Part shown: positions 11,352 to 24,778 of the stretch, in pieces | How positions within the stretch are numbered: the stretch's first letter is position 1 | Layout of the letters: each line of letters starts with the position of its first letter | Assembly (NCBI GenBank): GCA_023634235.1 | Contig: JAMKCF010000013.1 | Span: 17,237,705 to 17,301,704, forward strand | Origin: Pisaster brevispinus | Lineage: Eukaryota; Echinodermata; Asteroidea; Forcipulatida; Asteriidae | Direction of reading: 5' to 3' | DNA length: 64,000 bases | Notes under the pieces: model-generated | Seen by the model: only the letters and a program-made list of their open reading frames with translations | What the model was told of the DNA's origin: nothing | Databases searched by the model: none | Program-made: the position numbers and the translations under genes

Positions 11352-14300
11352 CAAATGCACCCAATATTTGTACAGTATTGACCATATTTTTGACCGCATG
11401 AGGGCGCTTTCATCAGGGAATGTCTTGCATCACAATAGCAGTTTTAGCTTATTATAATTGCCTGTTTGTAGTTTTCTTGCACCAATGAAGAAATACATAA
11501 AAAATAGCGATAAAAAAGGGAAAAAACCCTGTTTGTTTACTTGTTTTTCATCATGTGAAATTTATCCACATACGCCCTCGCGTGGTCAAAAATACGGCCA
11601 ATTGCACAGGCCAATATGAAGGATTCAGAAATGAGGGCAAATACTGGGTCAGGCTGTTCCAATCTGATTGAAGTCCAAACAATTTTGTATGCAGCGTTCT
11701 CCTATAACAGTGGTCCGCTGGCCAAATGCCAGTTTAAACACCCGAGGACCAGTCAAAAGTCACTCCAAGTGGTCTGGCAGGCAGCCTCGCTACCATGGGC
11801 AGCGCGCCGTATCGATACCTCTCGTCACTAACCCCTGGTAGGGATGTACTGAAAAACAACGCTGATTGGCTCCCACAGGGTGACTGCTTTGCGTGCACGC
11901 TTGTTAAAAACTTTCGCTTTAGTCACATGCATCCATGATGTGTAAAACAGGCTTTATTTTTCTCTGTCAGGGGTGTGATTGTAGAAAATTTGCCAATCCT
12001 TAAAAATTGGAAGTGGACTCCCTTGAGTCTAGAGATAAATCCTGATGAATTTTGAGGGTGTTCCAGTGCTGAATGTGCAGACACTCTACACCAGCATGAA
12101 TGGAAAGCCAGAGACTTGCAAACTTGTTTACGTCTTCAAGAAAGTTTCGAGGAAAAGGAAGATTCTTCAAAAGAAATATTGACAAATCACAAGCCTGCTT
12201 TATGGATTTCAGCTTTTAAGGATCCCTCCCTCATCAATAACTTCACTGTTACAGCTGCATGGCTCGATTTTCGCGGAAAGAAATGTTTTTGAAGAGATTT
12301 TTTCTCCGAATGAAATTTAGTTTTTAACAGATGATGCTGTTTCAAAGTGTAAAACATACAAAAACGTTCATATAATACCAAGAACAAAGCACAAATAAAT
12401 GTATTGTGTACAATAAGTACATGGCTGATGGACATGAGATAATGCCAACATGCCGACAATAAGTAATTTTTAGTGGTCCAACATCACATATCATTTGCTG
12501 ATTTTTTCGTGCAATACCTCATGTAAGCTTATAACTTTCTGGAATCTATAAAAAATAACTTGTTAATATTTAAATCTAAATTTTTGGGTGGAATAGGCCA
12601 AAAATAATAATATAATAATAATAATAATAATAAACAGAACATGTGGCCTTACATCTGAAACATAAACCCCAAAGCGCTTAACAAGGAAGGGAATACCGAT
12701 GGAAAATTTTTTTTTTTAAAGGACTAAAACCACAAACACTTTACAACAAGAAGCACTTCATTATCGAACATGTAATAAAGTAAAGCAAATATAGTATAAA
12801 CAAGAACAGCAAGACGTTTTTAAAAGGAACTAAGCCGCAGACAGGGTCATTCACAAAGAGAGTTCCAGTTTGTTTTAACAGCAAAATTGGACCTAGCATC
12901 TTTAATCTCTCGGGCAAAAATACGTGACCTGTCCACCATTTTATGAGAGTACGCACAGGTGGTGTTTTTAACAACTGAGATTACAAGATCTCTAAAGTCG
13001 AGAAAGCTTTCCATTGGCTTTATACACTAGGGACTTAAAATGCTAAGTCACGTAAGTATGTAAATACCGTCTGGGGATGGCTAAATAAATTAAATTATTA
13101 TAATTCCTTTTTGGTCACATCATTTGTTGATTTCTTTTAGGAAGAAGCCGGCGGTTCTGCAGAGAGCCAGCTGGTAATGCTCTCCACATTTCCACCACAA
13201 CTTAAGTGTGCGCTTGTTTTCATCATAAATGATGAATGTGTTGAACAGGGAACATAGTTGGCCTTCGGACAAATGAGCTATGCAGTAATTGAGTTGAGCT
13301 GGATATTCATGTGGCGTGGGCTTTCACACACTTAATTTTCAATATCAATTTTACTGAAATTGAAAATCAGACTGAAGTAGGGAGATTATTATGCAGATTT
13401 AGATTCATTAGATTCATAATTGGACACCGACGGCCAGATGTATAAAACAGGGTAACACGGTCATGTAACAAATCTATTTTTAGCTTCAAAAATAAATGTT
13501 GCTCGTCTTTTTATGGTTTGCCATTGTACAGTAACAGATACAGATTGTTCTGTTACTTTTTGATGGGAAGATACCAGTACAAGGGGCACCAAGACAAAGA
13601 TAGGGGCCAGATCTCGATGTAAGGACCAAGTTGCGTTTCTTTTAATTTTTCTCATACCTGCGAACTAATTCACCCCTGACATCATATTGGTTCAGCCTTC
13701 TCTCCTGACATAGCCATTTAGCCGCTCGTGCGCATTTACTTTTGATGCTTCTAGACTCCCTCTGCCGCTAGTATCTTTCCAGAGGGGGTGAGGGTGGGGA
13801 CATTATAGGACACGCTTTCTGTTGTAACAGTAATTTACGTAAGAACACAGGCCATAGCTTTTATCCAAACATATTTCCGGTTGTTGTTTCGTCTGTCTGT
13901 TTTGTTAGCTTGTTTCATTTGTTGGTTTTTTGCTGTTTGTTGAATTCCATGCAGATGAATAATGTGTGAGTTTTTGGGAAATCGAGTGCTTTTGAGGGTT
14001 GATCAGAATGATCTTGATCGGCGAGCTCTGAACAACCAAAAGAGAGAGGGAGAGCAAGAGAGATTGAGCAGGAGTGACTGTACCGCATGCCAAGAGGCCC
14101 CTGAAGCAGCAGGAGTGGCAATCCGCCATAGACATTCAGTCCTGGCATGATTAACAGCGTATAACAAAAACTTGAAAGGAACCAGTTAAGGAAACATTCA
14201 AGCAAACTAAGAAGATCGCAAACAATACCCAAAGATGAAACCATCCAAGAATCAAGGACTCGAAAAGGTTTAGAATCTGCCTTGGAAAAGAACATTTTAC

Positions 14301-15013
14301 ATAACTATTGCAGACTACATGTAAATCCACACAAAAAGGTTGGTCAAGTAAGGAATGTGAATATTATTGTATCCATTACTTTATGCACAGTCAAATCATA
14401 AAGGGATGGTATGTACATGGAGGAAGAGTCCTTCATGGTTAATGAACAATCTCAAGACTCAAAATCATGCTAACTGCTAACCGCGAATTCTGCACATATC
14501 GGGCGTCATAAGCACAGATTTTCACAATGAGCAACACCCTTGGGCCCACCTGATTACTTGCTTTGTGGAATGCTCAAAGCATTTAGATTACAATAACATA
14601 TTCAGACGATACGGCAATCACATCACCAAACCAAGCACATTATAAACACGAGTACACATGCTCATCCAAATATTGTCTACATGGAGAGGCTGCACATCTT
14701 CATGCGTTGTGCTCTACAACATCTTGAAGGAAAGCAATAACTACAGCTCACCAAAGTTACATCATCCTCGCTCATGATTAAAATACGACCTCATCAACGT
14801 CTTGGGGTTGGAAAATTGTAGGCATATCTTATCAGTGGTGAAAACCAGGGGGAACCCTAGCCACACCCCCAACGAGATCAAAAACAAGCACAAACGAATG
14901 GTTCAATACATTAAATAGCCCAACAAATTACGTCTTTGCTTTCGTTACCTCATCCATCAGGCCAAAGATCCTGGACACTGGACATACTTGTATCAGTATG
15001 CAATCTTAGAAAC

Positions 15014-15349
15014 AGGCATGCAACTGCCCGATGAAAAAAAAGAGGAAATTTTCAAAGGCACAACGCAAGCGCGGAGCGAGGCAGCCAAAACGCCAAGGGA
15101 CATGAGATCCACAATGGTACCCTAGAAAATTTTGAGGTTTATTATGCTCTTAGGTGCATTCTTAGCATGTACTAGGCTTATTTCACATTATTGTGGTTGT
15201 ACATTGTTGTTGCCAAGCATATATAAGGCTTTAAAAAAAAAAATCGCAATTTTTTATTATTTTTTTTTTTTTTCGATTTTTTTTAATTTTAGCGCTGATC
15301 ATTTTAAAAAACGCGGAAATCCGCAGAAACGCGGAAGAGTTGCATGCCT
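15014..15349. mobile_element. hAT-like MITE with AGGCATGCAACT ends
   Basis: Left end AGGCATGCAACT and right end AGTTGCATGCCT are exact inverted complements. The flanks TTAGAAAC and GTAGAAAC form an 8-bp duplication with one mismatch, as expected of hAT elements. The interior is AT-rich with a long T run (about 15250-15273) and has no transposase. Confidence 0.65.
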
Positions 15350-17459
15350 GTAGAAACGAACAAGTGTTTATAAATGCCACCCAGATCTCTACTTACATAC
15401 AAGACAACCATGCAAATTTGGAGGGCTATGTAGCACATACATCATCACCTCAGCTGGTTTTACATACAGGTCCATATTTGTTGTGCATTTGTTCCAACCT
15501 ACCATCCAAGCACATCGTTAAATTACATCCTATCCTTGTCGAGATAAACATCACCGTGCGTGTCAGTTCAAGAATACAAATTACAAGCGTACATTATGTG
15601 CATGAGGACGGCTCAGAATGACTACAGCTAGCTGTGCATAGACGGTGGAAGAAGAGACTACATGTACATGTAAGCGAGGAATCCATCTACGGACTTCTGG
15701 TCACCTTCCTGCAGACATCTGCTTGTACAAACACAACGGCCTGTACACTACCTACTGTACATTTGAACTCATTCAGGGCACCATGTAGTAAGTTGAACAA
15801 GACAAGGTACATGTTTTGTACTCATGTCAGGGTGTGTACATGTACTAAAAGACAGACAGACCTGGGAACCGTGTGACCTGCTCCAGGGTCAAGGATGCTG
15901 GGGAGCTTTCTCCACCTCCTAGGATGTCTACAGAATTTACATACTTTTCACTCTTATTACAGTGCGCAAATTTCCTTGACACACACACATGTACACACAA
16001 ACATACCGACAAGATACAACTCAAAGTACACTGATTCAATGCTGCAATAAATCACAAGAACAGTACAAAATGTTACCTAACTAAACTGAAAAATAGTATT
16101 AGCTGTTGCAAACTGCTTACCAACCAAAAGGGCCGATGGTATAAATGCAAAAAAATAGGTAGTGGCCTGTCGTTTCGACCCTAGCAGAGTCTTTTTCGAA
16201 GGCTAAATGACTATTAAAACTGACACTACATGAACATCAATATTTTACAAACTGATATAATAGTGAACCTAAATCGAATGGCAACATCTAGGACCAAAAG
16301 CAACAGCTTTTGTACCCCAGGCTATGGACGGACAGACAAATGACAGACATATTACGTGAAAAGACTGATTTTATATGAACATGAAAAAAAAAAACACACT
16401 GACCTGGGGCTTACTTTGGATCTGTCCTTGTACAAGAGCAGGTGTGAACACACATTGCCCATAACTTCCAGGTGGTATATAGTAAACACATTGAATGCAT
16501 CAATGTACACACAAGTCCTCCCAGTTTTAAATGCACAAATTTGTAAATAGGGCAGTAGGGTGTCTACAGTACACATGGTGGCCCTCCTCCCACTGAGACC
16601 ACTCCAGGGCTTGGTGGTCTCTGGCCTCCTGTACAAACATTGTGTTGCTTGTCAGTGCAACAAGGTATGTCTCATTTTGGGTGAAACTTACAGTAGTTTG
16701 AATAATATACAAAAGGTGCTTTATTTTTGTCTGAATGAACTGTAAAAGTAACAAGTTTGTCCAAAAAGTAATTAAAAAGATACAGGTCATTAACAATAAA
16801 TGATGTCTTAACTCATTGATGTGTTCCGATCATTGTCGTATCTCACACATACGACTTTGTTGCACTGAGAAATATGACGTTATTCCCCATTGATTGCATA
16901 CCATCCAGGTTTGCAACAAGGTCGTAACTCCAAGATACAACCTTTTGACCAGTCTAAAACCGCGTGCAGTGTCCGTGCAACAAGGTCGTACCTACAATGT
17001 TCATGGCAATTAAGACACAAACTTGTTTTATAACTTAAAATCTTTTTATTATAAATTTCTTAAAAACTGTGGTTTTGCCTTTAAAAACAACCAGTGATTG
17101 TTTAAAACTGACTGATTGGTCCAAAGGACAAGTCAACGTCTAGAAGCCTATAGTATGTAACCGCTGTGACTTATCCAACACATCCGATCTAACCTCACTT
17201 GAATTGTCTTTATCTTTCTTATAATTAATTTATATGTAAATATTGAATAAAAACAAATATTTTCTCTGTCAGATGCTATTAAAACTAGACATATTGCATT
17301 TGTGCACAAATGCCGAGCTGTTTCACCTTAACTTTTTGAAATTAATCAACTGAATATGAAAGTTTTTTGTATTCAAAGCAGTTATGACGTATCAATCCTG
17401 TTTAAAAAAGAATTTGGATTATACCACGTTTTGTTAGCAATTTATGACTTAAAGGTGCA

Positions 17460-18100
17460 AAAAATGAAAAAATCATAAAAAATCATGTGATGACGTCATC
17501 ATGACGTCATTTCAAAATTTACAAGAACTTGCCAATATCTAACGACCTACCAAGTTTCAACATGATCGCACTTATACTTCGGGAGATATATGACTTCAAA
17601 AAAGGCACCTTTAATGCCGCATCACGTGACCCCTGATGACGTCATTGATCTGAAACTTCACACATATGATGGCTGCCTGACGGTCAACATGTGTGTAAAT
17701 TTTGAAGTGATTACACAAAACTTCCCCACACACATCTTCAAAAAGTCCATTTTGATCAGTTTTCAACCTGCCGCTAGAGGGCGCTCTTGTGTGTTGTGAC
17801 GTCATCGGTATTTTTTTTTTTAATTGCCCACCCTTGCCAGACAATAACATTGTTGAAAGCAACTTCATAAGTATTTCCACTTTTGAATTACAAGGCACTT
17901 CCTGTTTCGACCGGAAGTAGAGGTCATGTAAGGTCACGCACACTGAATAAAATGAAGACCTAATTTATCCCCACCCAATCCCGCAAACAGAAACCTACGG
18001 TCTTTTGTGGTTGATTTGATATAGATTTTCAAACATTTAAAATAGAAACCTTTAAGATGACGTCACATGACTGGTGATGACGTCATCATGACATCATTGT
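17460..18100. repeat. Block with six exact TGACGTCA palindromes
   Basis: Exact TGACGTCA, the consensus CRE octamer bound by CREB/ATF proteins, occurs at 17491, 17502, 17637, 17797, 18058 and 18078. A CACGTGAC word lies at about 17624. The surrounding sequence has repeated clauses (GATGACGTCATCATGAC twice, GGCACCTTTAAT and ACCTTTAAGATGACG), so the block is probably an internally repetitive mobile element rather than a single enhancer. Confidence 0.6.
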
Positions 18101-18252
18101 TTTAGGATCATTATTGCACCAATGCCTTTCATCACTGAAAGTTTCATTTCAATTGCTCTTTGGGAACTATGCAAAAGGCCGCTTAGAACGAACGTGTGTT
18201 ATCTCAATGGCTTTTTTTACTGAAACAGACAAATAACTTTAACAAAAACAAG

Positions 18253-18285
18253 AGCTGTTTCGCTGCGCTATGCTGCGAAACAGCT
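18253..18285. repeat. Perfect 11-bp-stem hairpin
   Basis: AGCTGTTTCGC and GCGAAACAGCT are exact inverted complements separated by an 11-nt loop. It closes the TGACGTCA-rich region and may mark the end of the same element. Confidence 0.6.
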
Positions 18286-20080
18286 ATTAAATTACATGTA
18301 TATTGCAATTGAACACTTCAGAGACAAACCTTGATAACCAAGACTAGTGTTATACATGTATATTATTGATATTTTTTATTAAATCTGTTATAACTTTGAC
18401 TTAGTGTATAAAATGATGATAATGCGTTCACTTGTATGATGATGTCAATTAAATAAAATGTTTTTATTGTGCTGGTACCACTAGGTACATGTTTATTACC
18501 AAATGAAATCTTGGAGATTTTTCTCTTCTCTGAACTGTAACTTTCACAGAATTGTGACCATAAAACTAAGTTTTGAACTATTCCATGATCGCAGTAACAT
18601 ATATATAATATGTTTTAAATGATATGAGTTTTTTATTATCTTTTTCTGGAACTTTCAGAACCATCACAGTTCCTCAGCGAGATTAATTCTCCTAATTTTG
18701 GTTCTGTCTAACTGTAAAACTAGTTGAAAAGGAGGAACCATAAAGAACTAACAATCCACCAGGCAGAAAGTGTCCAATTGTCCAAAGTTAGAAACTTTAA
18801 TGTGAACTTAAACCTTTGAATTCCTTAAATATTGAAGAATTGTTCACCTGAGAGTGCACAATATGGTCTTTCATCAACTTAATATTGGGAGTGGGCCGAG
18901 TGGGCCACCCAGGGCTTAAATTCGGGGGGAAGGAAACCACTTATCCCGAGGACTTGAAAACCAAAAGTTGTCACTGAACCAGAATTTTATTTTTTACAAA
19001 AATCTGAATCAAAATGAGAAAAAAAACCTATCCACAGTTTAAACACGGTTTAACATACAAACTGTTTCTATTTGAACAAGCACTACGAGAAGATTGATCT
19101 CTTTTAAGTCTTCAATGGGTAATACTTTGCTACTCAATTAAAAAAATTCTCCACATCAGACTCAAAGTCAACATGTGGACATTATTTTTGTTAAATTTCA
19201 GATGATATACAGTGAGGTATTATCATTCAATTGAAAAACACAAAACTGCCAGACTCACTTGTCCAGACTCTAAAATCACTGGCCTCAGGCCTGCAGTCTA
19301 ATGTAAATGTTTAGCCCTGATTGGGGCGGTAGGTTATCTGTACGTTGTCACATGTACTATGCGAACATGTACTGTATGTAGGTAGGCCTACTATTTAATT
19401 TATGTGGTTCTTAAACAAAAACAAAACAAACAAACAAACAAACAAACAACATTCTAAAAACTGAAGACTGTCTGTCGGAAAATATCCAAGCATACTCATT
19501 CAAAGTCACTCCTGATAAAAATATACAAATTTGTTTAATAATTTTAAAAGGTACAAAGCACAAAACAGCTCAGTCCTAGACTAACAACAATCAAATCTTG
19601 CTCTATTTCACAGTTCTTATCTCCATAAATTACTCTAAGATTCAAAATGATTTGCAGCATCTAAAGAGGAGCCGTAGATTTTACATGTTACACCAGTTTC
19701 TTAGTTGCCTCATTCAACCCACCAAATTTTGGTTGTTTTATTTGTATTTTAAAAAAGGGGTCTGACGTTTGAACAGTAATGCTGTGCACTTTGTCTAACA
19801 CCAGGTACACACAGGTACAAGTTTACAACATTCTGTGAAACTATTTTACTGAGTAATTTTTCAGGAAGCTTTCAAAAATAAGGAAGAATGGTGTGCAACG
19901 TTTGCATTTCCTGTTATTAATTCTACACCACCAGATTTCGACAACGTCACTGAAATTCTTATAAACGCTACACATGGTATCACTGTATCAGGTGAAGTGG
20001 GCCTTATGGTGTGTTTCCCTGTGTTTTACCTCTTTATAACCCAGTTCAAATCCCACCTACATGTAGGCACTTTCAAATTG

Positions 20081-20117
20081 TCTGATAAATCTCTGATAAA
20101 TCTCTGATAAATCTCTT
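20081..20117. repeat. Short tandem repeat, 11-bp unit
   Basis: The unit TGATAAATCTC is repeated three times in a row, followed by an inverted word (TTTATCAGACA). Confidence 0.7.
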
Positions 20118-20365
20118 TATCAGACAAATTGTCTGCTAAATCTCTTTCAGTTCTGTTGAGTATTGAAGAATTCTCACCCATAATACAAATAAGATAAATT
20201 TTCTCTTAGTGCTCGTTCAAATTAAAACAGTTCAAATGTTAAACTGTGTAGGTATTTTTATTTATTTTGTCTCTCATTTCAATCTGGTCTGGTAAAAGAA
20301 ATTCTGGTCCAGTAAACGTTTCGAGCTACAAGCCCTACAGTCTTGTGATTTTTTTCCCCACGAAT

Positions 20366-20500
20366 TCGAGTAGTGGTGGTTCTGAGAAGAGCCGGTGGTT
20401 TGACAACTCACTCGGACAACTTCTCAGATTTTCAAAAAGAGATTTTACACATGGTGTCCCCACAAACCTTGATTCTCCCACAATGCAAAGTTTCAAATCA
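20366..20500. repeat. Diverged copy of the GGTTCTGAAAAGAACCGGTGG MITE family
   Basis: Shares GGTTCTGAGAAGAGCCGGTGG-like and TTTTACACATGGTGTCCCC-like words, in order, with the intact element at 58977-59116. Its terminal repeats are decayed. Confidence 0.5.
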
Positions 20501-21479
20501 GCCCAATTTTAGGGGTGTGGGTGACAGCTACCCTGTGTTTTGGGGGAGACTGGAATGCAAACTGCATTACAGTGTAGGTCTACAAGTTTTATTTTCAAGG
20601 CAAGTTTGTTATTTCTGATGTATACATATTTTTTAATGTCATGAACCAAAGATTTCAGAAAATTCGTAAGACTCAGAATGTTGTGCTAAAGTTCTACATG
20701 CAAGTCCTGTGTGTAGTATTGAAACTTGTTGGATACACAAGTCATCACACAGTTAGTTTACAATGTACATGTACATGTACAAAAACATATTGAGAGTTTG
20801 AAGGTACATGTAGGGGGTCAACATGCACCTCAAGTCACTAAAAGGGGATTAATGTAGGCTTTTAAGATGGTTTCAGATGTTGAGATTGGTTTGACTTGTA
20901 CATGAGCTAACAAAAGCAGCAACTGTAGACAGAGTCAGGAGTGGAATAAACCCCCACTGGCACTCTCATCCTCAGAGGATATGAACAATTAGTAAAGGAC
21001 CACTGTTTAAACAGTCAATGGCGCACTGAAAGGGGTTGATGGCCTGTGCAAGCCAATCGTACCATTACAGTGACATTTCAAATCCTCAAAGTTCATCAAA
21101 TCTAAGCCAATCATAACACTACATAGAACAGGGTCCAAAGAAAAGCCATTACCAAAATCTTTGTCCACATTCAAAGTTTAGTTTCAGAACTTTCGGTGTT
21201 AATGGTGACAATCATCGAAAATGTCATTGAAAGATTGAGCACCCTATTGGTCTAACCCTCCCAAATCCTCCAAACCCCTTCCCAGAACTTATCAGATTGT
21301 GATGGATTTTGGGGACTGCAGGTCCAAATAACAAAATGCTTACCACTGGGCCAGGCATACCAATGTTCTGCAAGTCCAAACGTTTTAGTGTTTGGTGACC
21401 ATGGACATAATAAAGTTTGTATAGAATAGGATAGTGGAGGATTGAGGTTGCATACTCAGAAAGTTGCAGTGTTGTAGTC

Positions 21480-21640
21480 GATGAGCACAAAGTCCGAGAC
21501 CCAGATCTCTCTGGGACCGAGACCTCAACATCCAAGACCAAGACCACAAGACAGAGACCACAAGACCAAGACCACAAGACTGAGACCGCAACACCGATAC
21601 TGCAAAATCAAGACCGAAAGAACAAGACCGCAAGACATAC
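21480..21640. repeat. AAGACC-type simple repeat
   Basis: Degenerate tandem array of AAGACCACAAGACC-like units. It produces low-complexity open frames on both strands that are not genes. Confidence 0.7.
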
Positions 21641-22648
21641 ATGTAGATCTCAGTCAAATCAGTAATTGTAAACAATAAAACAACTTTCAAAGCCAACTTT
21701 CTTTATTTTCAATGATTTTTTAATGCTGAAACGCTGCTTTGCCTTTGCTCAGCCTTCACTAAGGTGCCACACAGCCCGAGGCTAAGACCTAGTCTTCAAA
21801 ATCAACAACCATAACCCCAACAATCTGGGCCTCCGTCTTGAGACCTACAACACTGGCAAGTGGACCAAGAGAATAAGGGTCACAAACCAATGCTTGACTT
21901 TAAAAAAAATCATTTGAACCCTTCCTTTGGAAAGCTCAGTTGCTTCAATTACATTATTTCAAAGATCTGTCAACTAACGCGCCAATAATACGAAACAAAA
22001 CTATGGAAACCCAAACCTTTGGACTTTAATATAGATTAGTTTCTATATGTAGTTTCAGCTTTACATGTATCACATTGTTTTGATTGCAAGTAAAGAGTGT
22101 CTACAGAAATTTGATTCTGTTGAGTTAAGTACAATGTATCTACTATGTAGTCCAAAAAATTCTTTAGAATGTTTGTTGTTGTCATTTGTGGTTTTAATTT
22201 TTAGGAAAATGTTACAGTACACAATACACATTATAATTCACAGAACGATTGAATGTGCGAGGGCGTACATGTATGTGAGCTAAATTGATGTGGTAATAAA
22301 CAAGTTAAACCAACTGGTTTTACAACTGTTGTCATCATTATTTATTTGGCCATTGATACAAGAAAAGAACAAACAGGCAAGGCATAACAAAAACTTGTAT
22401 TGAATTTATAGAAAGTTTTTGATAATGCATATCTATGAAAGAATATGCTCAATTGTTGTTAAAATACAATATTTAAGTTTGGTGAAGCAAAGCTTTTGTA
22501 CCTCGAGCCTACCTTATTAATATTATGCAAGCCATAATTTGTGTTTGAGTTAGATTTGAATAATTTCTGGAACAATGGCTCGCTTGGTCCCAAGTTACCA
22601 CTTAAGTTTGAATTTCTCAGACTGTCGCTTGAATTTTAAGAGCGCCAT

Positions 22649-22677
22649 GCATTCATGCATTCATGCATTCATGCATC
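22649..22677. repeat. ATTCATGC octamer repeat
   Basis: About three and a half perfect copies of the 8-bp unit ATTCATGC. Confidence 0.85.
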
Positions 22678-22951
22678 AGACATGCTGTAATTTGAAGAAA
22701 AAAAAATACTTTGTACAGTGTTTTTTAATCTCCAATGGTACAGAGCTTTAAAACCCATAATGAGGAAACCAGCTGATCAGCTGAAAGGTTGAGTAAATGT
22801 TGTTAAGGTTGTCGAGAGTAGGAGGGGCCTCAAATGTAAACAAAACATGTTACCGGTACCATGTTTATCACAGATTTGACATATGAGGCTTTCTCTGCGG
22901 TTGAGGTCAAGATTGGACTATCCCTAAACAAGGTACCATACGTTTGATGCC

Positions 22952-23147
22952 TAGGCCCAATTTCGTAGAGCTGCTTAAGCACAAACATTAGCTAAGCACA
23001 AATAAATTATACTTACCAGAATAAGGTTGCCAGCCAAACTACCATGTTACATGTACAATTTTTCACTGGTGTCCTGAACATTTTTGCTAAGCAGAAATTT
23101 GTTAAGCAATATTTTCTGCTTAAGTAGCTCTATGAAATTGGGCCCTG
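22952..23147. repeat. Hairpin-type MITE, GGGCCCAATTTCATAGAGC family
   Basis: Left arm GGCCCAATTTCGTAGAGCTG and right arm AGCTCTATGAAATTGGGCCC are inverted complements with one difference in the core. Interior words (AATAAGGTTGCCAGCCAAAC) match the 34931 copy. Confidence 0.85.
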
Positions 23148-23514
23148 GTGAGGATGGGGGCAGGAACCGTGTTAAATGTTTTCATGTTGTAAAGGAGTCA
23201 GAATAATTATGATTTAAATTTAATCGAATGTGCAATTCGACTTTTTACTTTGTAAATAATTAAATCTAGAAAAAGTTCAAGTGTCAAGTGCATGAAATTT
23301 GGCCTTGGGACCTTGTTGATACCAAACAAATCGTTTCAGCTGTCAACTTCAATCAACATCATGAGAGGGTTAAACTAACAAAACTGGTGTTTGAATGGTT
23401 AGGGAATCTTCCGCACTGGTGTTGGGAACTTTCAGGGGAAATGTCTTGTGGGGCAGAGCTGAGTAAGCAGTTGAGTTAAAAATTACTTATTTTACATTCT
23501 TTTGATACATAAAT

Positions 23515-23755
23515 GGAATGAATTCGTTTGGTAAGCACTCTTACAATCAAGGGCAGTAAAAAAAGCCTACAGCAGCTTTCGAAAGTAATTTTAAGCATTT
23601 TGAGAAACATTCCACTTCGAAGTAATGTGGTTAATGTAAAAATATATCAGTTGATATGCCCCAAAAATCTCAGACTGTGTATTCCTATTAATTAGGGAAT
23701 TCTTCCTGCATCGACATTTTCGCTCTGGATTTTCGACAATTCTCAAAAACGAAAT
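23515..23755. repeat. Interspersed repeat, family B, copy 1
   Basis: Shares with 26695-26930 the ordered words TTTGGTAA, CACTCTTA, CATTTTGAGAA, CACTTCGAAGTAATG, TGTGTATTCC and TTTTCGACAATTCTC-like ends. The two copies flank the dehydrogenase coding region on either side of its first three exons. Confidence 0.65.
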
Positions 23756-24778
23756 GAAATGAAATGTGCACTGTACAACTACATGTCTCTACATTCCTAG
23801 ATTTAAAACACAATCGAACAGTTCCAAAAACCAAAGTTATACTTTGCCTTTAACAATAACAAAATTACATGTTACTTATAATTATTACAAATTACAAATT
23901 GCCTGTTTATCTAGACTCCACCAATGTCAAATATGTTAACATTTTGTGAACCTTTCTAAATTATACAGAGGGTATAATAATATGCCGAGTAAATGAACAT
24001 ACTACAACTTTAAACTTGCACTTGATGGAGAAATATAGTGAAGGTGATACGGCATTTGTTCCAACAATTGATACATACCAGAAAATGAAAATGCCGAGTG
24101 CATGCATGTACCTGTCCTGAACGGTGAATGTGATCTACCGATGTTATCTCGATATCGTCTTCAAAGTTAAATATATATAACAGGGATCGAAAGAAACGTC
24201 AAAGAGCTGTGGACTCAACATGTCTTTGAAGATGGAGGAGGAGGAGCTCAATATTGGAGATTATTTCATCTCTGATTGATGGTTCGTCCGATGGTCCGAC
24301 AAACTGACATTGACAACAAATACAATTGATGTCAGTGTCTTGCATGCTGCATTAAAACCCAGCTGATGTCTTTTTCAACATTAACAACAGTCAACATGTA
24401 AAACCGTTCGAGGTGTCGTGTTTCACAGAAACAGTAGCTAGCCTAGAGTGGGACTGAATCGGTGAGGTGACCAGACATGGCAGATGATGGCTGCCAAACA
24501 CCGCACGGACGGCGGTCGACATCGCTTGTTTGCGTGTGTATGTAGTGCAATGGGTTTGTTTCATGTTAATAGCGCTGAAGTAGAGCGCCCTCTTTTGGTA
24601 ATGCATGCAAAAGCTGGACTGGTCCCCTGTCGTATGAAGTGTTACGTAGGTTTTTCGGGCAAGAGAGGATGACAGCTTTGGCCGGCCCCCGGGGCCGTGC
24701 GCTACGGGCCGGCCCCATCAGGGGCCGATCAAGCACACGCTGCCCTGTTCGTTGATCGAGTAGACCGGTGTCTGTGTG

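Larger units (their letters stand above)
10153..24778. other. Long intergenic stretch, no confident gene
   Basis: No open frame here carries a recognisable domain. The region contains MITEs, an AAT microsatellite near 12599-12633, poly-T runs, the TGACGTCA block and the repeats listed separately. A TATA-like ATATATATAA at 24171-24180 lies about 600 bp before the dehydrogenase start codon, and the stretch 24670-24735 is a GC-rich patch typical of a 5' UTR or promoter. Confidence 0.55.

Noticed and set aside
21224..21696. Minus-strand frames of 117 and 103 codons
   Set aside because: They come from an AAGACC-type simple repeat and are low-complexity.
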